DNA of 33,610 bases, from the IMG/VR virus record IMGVR_UViG_3300010354_000308, positions 1 to 33,610 of that record; one strand, 5' to 3'. Numbering within the stretch: position 1 is the stretch's first letter; the number at the start of each line of letters is the position of its first letter. The notes under the pieces are model-generated. The model was not told the origin of the DNA. It did not search any database and was given only the letters and a program-made list of their open reading frames with translations. Below, piece by piece: positions 32,164 through 33,610 of this stretch. Source of the stretch: a virus. The position numbers and the translations under genes were made by a program.

Positions 32164-33610
32164 ATGCCAACAGTCTATGTCTACGATGAAACTAGAGTAG
32201 ATTACTTTATTACCGAAGACTTTGGGTCTATTTCTGGACCAGAGGCGGTAATAGAGTCGATAGATCTTGGCAACGTTTCGCAACTTGCAGATCCCGTAGA
32301 ATTTGATGCACTTCAATTCAATATTAACGATTATGGATTTGTGACAAGAGTTGCGGATGTACTTCCTTTTGGCTCTGTAAGTATATCTGGAACTACTAAG
32401 ACAACCAAAGCATTTGTACCGGCAATTTCTGGCCCAATATTGGTAACAGGAACTGGTAAGGAATCACGCACCAGATCGACCTGGATTGGTTCTGGAACCC
32501 TGTTCGAAATCGGTGGCGGTCTGGAGAGACTTGTTATACCAGACTTTGGGGCCGCAGGACCATCTCCGACCATCACTGGTCAGGCCGTAGAAAGCAATAT
32601 TGTCAATTACAAGGGCGATAAAGTTCAGTTTACTTTATCAAGTTCTGCACAAACAAGAGAATTTAACGTATATCCAGTATTCTCTACTGCAACCTTTACG
32701 GTTACTGGAGGTACGTCACAAGAATATCCGAACGAATATATTCAATCCATCGTTCAAGAACAACTTGTTGGAAAATCGCAAAACTCGATTTCTTACAAGT
32801 ATGCACTAACCGAAATTATACCATTTGATGAGGAAGATTGGGGATTACTCTCAGATCTTAATGGCAGTTCCTTCGATAATTCGGCCGTATCATTTGATAG
32901 TACTTCTACAACGGAGTCTGCATTTAGTGATGCGTTAGTAGTTGAATATGTAAATCTTGGAACTATTATTGATACTCCAACTGAATTTGAAGACTATGGA
33001 ATTGTTTCCACTAGTTACAAATTTGGTGGTATCAATACTACTAAAAAATCCGCTTACGGTATTAAAGGAACTTATAGTAAATCGTTTGATTATATTGGAA
33101 GTGGATCTCTACATGTTGATCCAAGTCCAACAACTCAAGATCTATCGACAGATAGATCTAGATCATTTAAGGGTTCTGGATCTATCAATCTTAATGGTCA
33201 ACTTGGACTTGGCCAGGCACCACAACACAGAGTATTTGGACTTGAAGGCAAGTTTACTATTAGTGGCGCTTGTACGCAAAGATTTATTCCTAGACCTGTT
33301 CGCGGATCTGGTATTTCAATATTCTCAAGTGAATCTAGATATAGAAAAGTACTCAATCCAAGAGAGAATACCCAACTATTCCAGATTTATGGATATGTTG
33401 ATAACGTCAAGACAATATTCTATCCATCTAGAAATACTCTTAATCTCAAATTATCTGGTCAGGCTACTAGACTACAACTATTCAAGTCATACAAAGGATC
33501 AGATAGACTTAAGTTTAGTGGAGAACTTACTACTAAAGATGTCAGATTTGCTCCACATTGGAGAAGTCCTCTTGAAAGAGATGGTTACATTGAACCAGTA
33601 GATTATGGAT
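32164..33610 (+). CDS. Large virion structural protein (partial, runs off the window)
   Basis: ATG at 32164 is the first start after an in-frame TAA at 32158, and the frame stays open for 482 codons to the window end, so the C-terminus is missing. The protein begins MPTVYVYDETRVDYFITEDF and shows spaced repeats: (E/N)-D-(Y/F/W)-G-(hydrophobic) units at ITEDFGSI, NDYGFVTR, EDWGLLSD and EDYGIVST, and S-I-S-G / GSGS-type strands (PFGSVSISG, YIGSGSLHV, FKGSGSINL, LKLSGQA). Such alternating beta repeats suit a long fibre or a large baseplate arm. No catalytic motif is visible. Only a weak AAGAA precedes the start. Downstream reading frames of 69 and 214 codons in another frame are shadows of this gene. 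Confidence 0.85.
   Translation, partial: MPTVYVYDETRVDYFITEDFGSISGPEAVIESIDLGNVSQLADPVEFDALQFNINDYGFVTRVADVLPFGSVSISGTTKTTKAFVPAISGPILVTGTGKESRTRSTWIGSGTLFEIGGGLERLVIPDFGAAGPSPTITGQAVESNIVNYKGDKVQFTLSSSAQTREFNVYPVFSTATFTVTGGTSQEYPNEYIQSIVQEQLVGKSQNSISYKYALTEIIPFDEEDWGLLSDLNGSSFDNSAVSFDSTSTTESAFSDALVVEYVNLGTIIDTPTEFEDYGIVSTSYKFGGINTTKKSAYGIKGTYSKSFDYIGSGSLHVDPSPTTQDLSTDRSRSFKGSGSINLNGQLGLGQAPQHRVFGLEGKFTISGACTQRFIPRPVRGSGISIFSSESRYRKVLNPRENTQLFQIYGYVDNVKTIFYPSRNTLNLKLSGQATRLQLFKSYKGSDRLKFSGELTTKDVRFAPHWRSPLERDGYIEPVDYG

Noticed and set aside
32600-33601. Open frames of 69 and 214 codons on the + strand, offset from frame 1
   Set aside because: They lie inside the continuous frame that starts at 32164. 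Their translations are Leu/Ile-rich and lack the beta-repeat character, as expected for shadows of a real gene.
1-33610. CRISPR array, insertion sequence, integrase or attachment site
   Set aside because: No evenly spaced identical repeats, no terminal inverted repeats flanking a transposase, and no recombinase motif were seen. The internal repeats are degenerate protein repeats.

Overview
The window looks like a structural-gene segment of a T4-like contractile-tailed cyanophage, most likely one infecting marine Synechococcus or Prochlorococcus. The evidence is AT-rich DNA with all genes on the + strand and almost no intergenic space, clear homologues of the T4 baseplate wedge proteins gp25, gp6 and gp8, phage-type late promoters (N-ATAAATA) in front of gene groups, and very large beta-repeat virion proteins typical of marine T4-like phages. 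A T4-like phage of another marine host, such as SAR11, cannot be excluded.

Bases 1-1989 form an accessory/early-looking block. It holds the 3' end of an unrecognised gene, a terminator-like hairpin overlapping a near-consensus sigma70 promoter, a structured leader of about 200 nt, three tiny genes (53, 51 and 53 aa), a GT-A-fold glycosyltransferase, and a 48-aa basic peptide. Bases 1985-3078 carry three small unknown genes. Two of them lie in one reading frame separated by a single TGA, and the third has a Shine-Dalgarno that can be folded into a hairpin.

Bases 3101-29766 are the baseplate/tail-fibre module: gp25, gp6 (baseplate-J-like), a 2977-aa protein whose N-terminus looks like P2 gpI (so a gp7/Tri2 candidate), a 338-aa fibre protein, a 1749-aa protein with a probable seven-bladed propeller, an enlarged gp8, and a 2500-aa DUF4815-type protein. 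gp25, gp6 and the gp7 candidate should form the core wedge that couples sheath contraction to the baseplate. gp8 and the giant proteins probably build the baseplate periphery and the adhesive fibres. The giants share a small set of recurring modules: GSGY beta repeats, an H-G-L/G-D repeat, an IGDE-(I/V)-x-Y-T module, and an LDDI..F.G module.

Bases 29769-33610 encode a 71-aa coiled-coil protein, two small virion-like proteins, a 335-aa protein with a strong Shine-Dalgarno and distinctive C-ending codon choice (probably abundant), a strong intrinsic terminator, and the first 482 codons of another large structural protein that runs off the window.

Eight late-promoter-like octamers divide the region into transcription units. 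No tRNA, CRISPR array, insertion sequence or integrase was seen, and no gene-free stretch exceeds 300 bases; the longest is 199-459.
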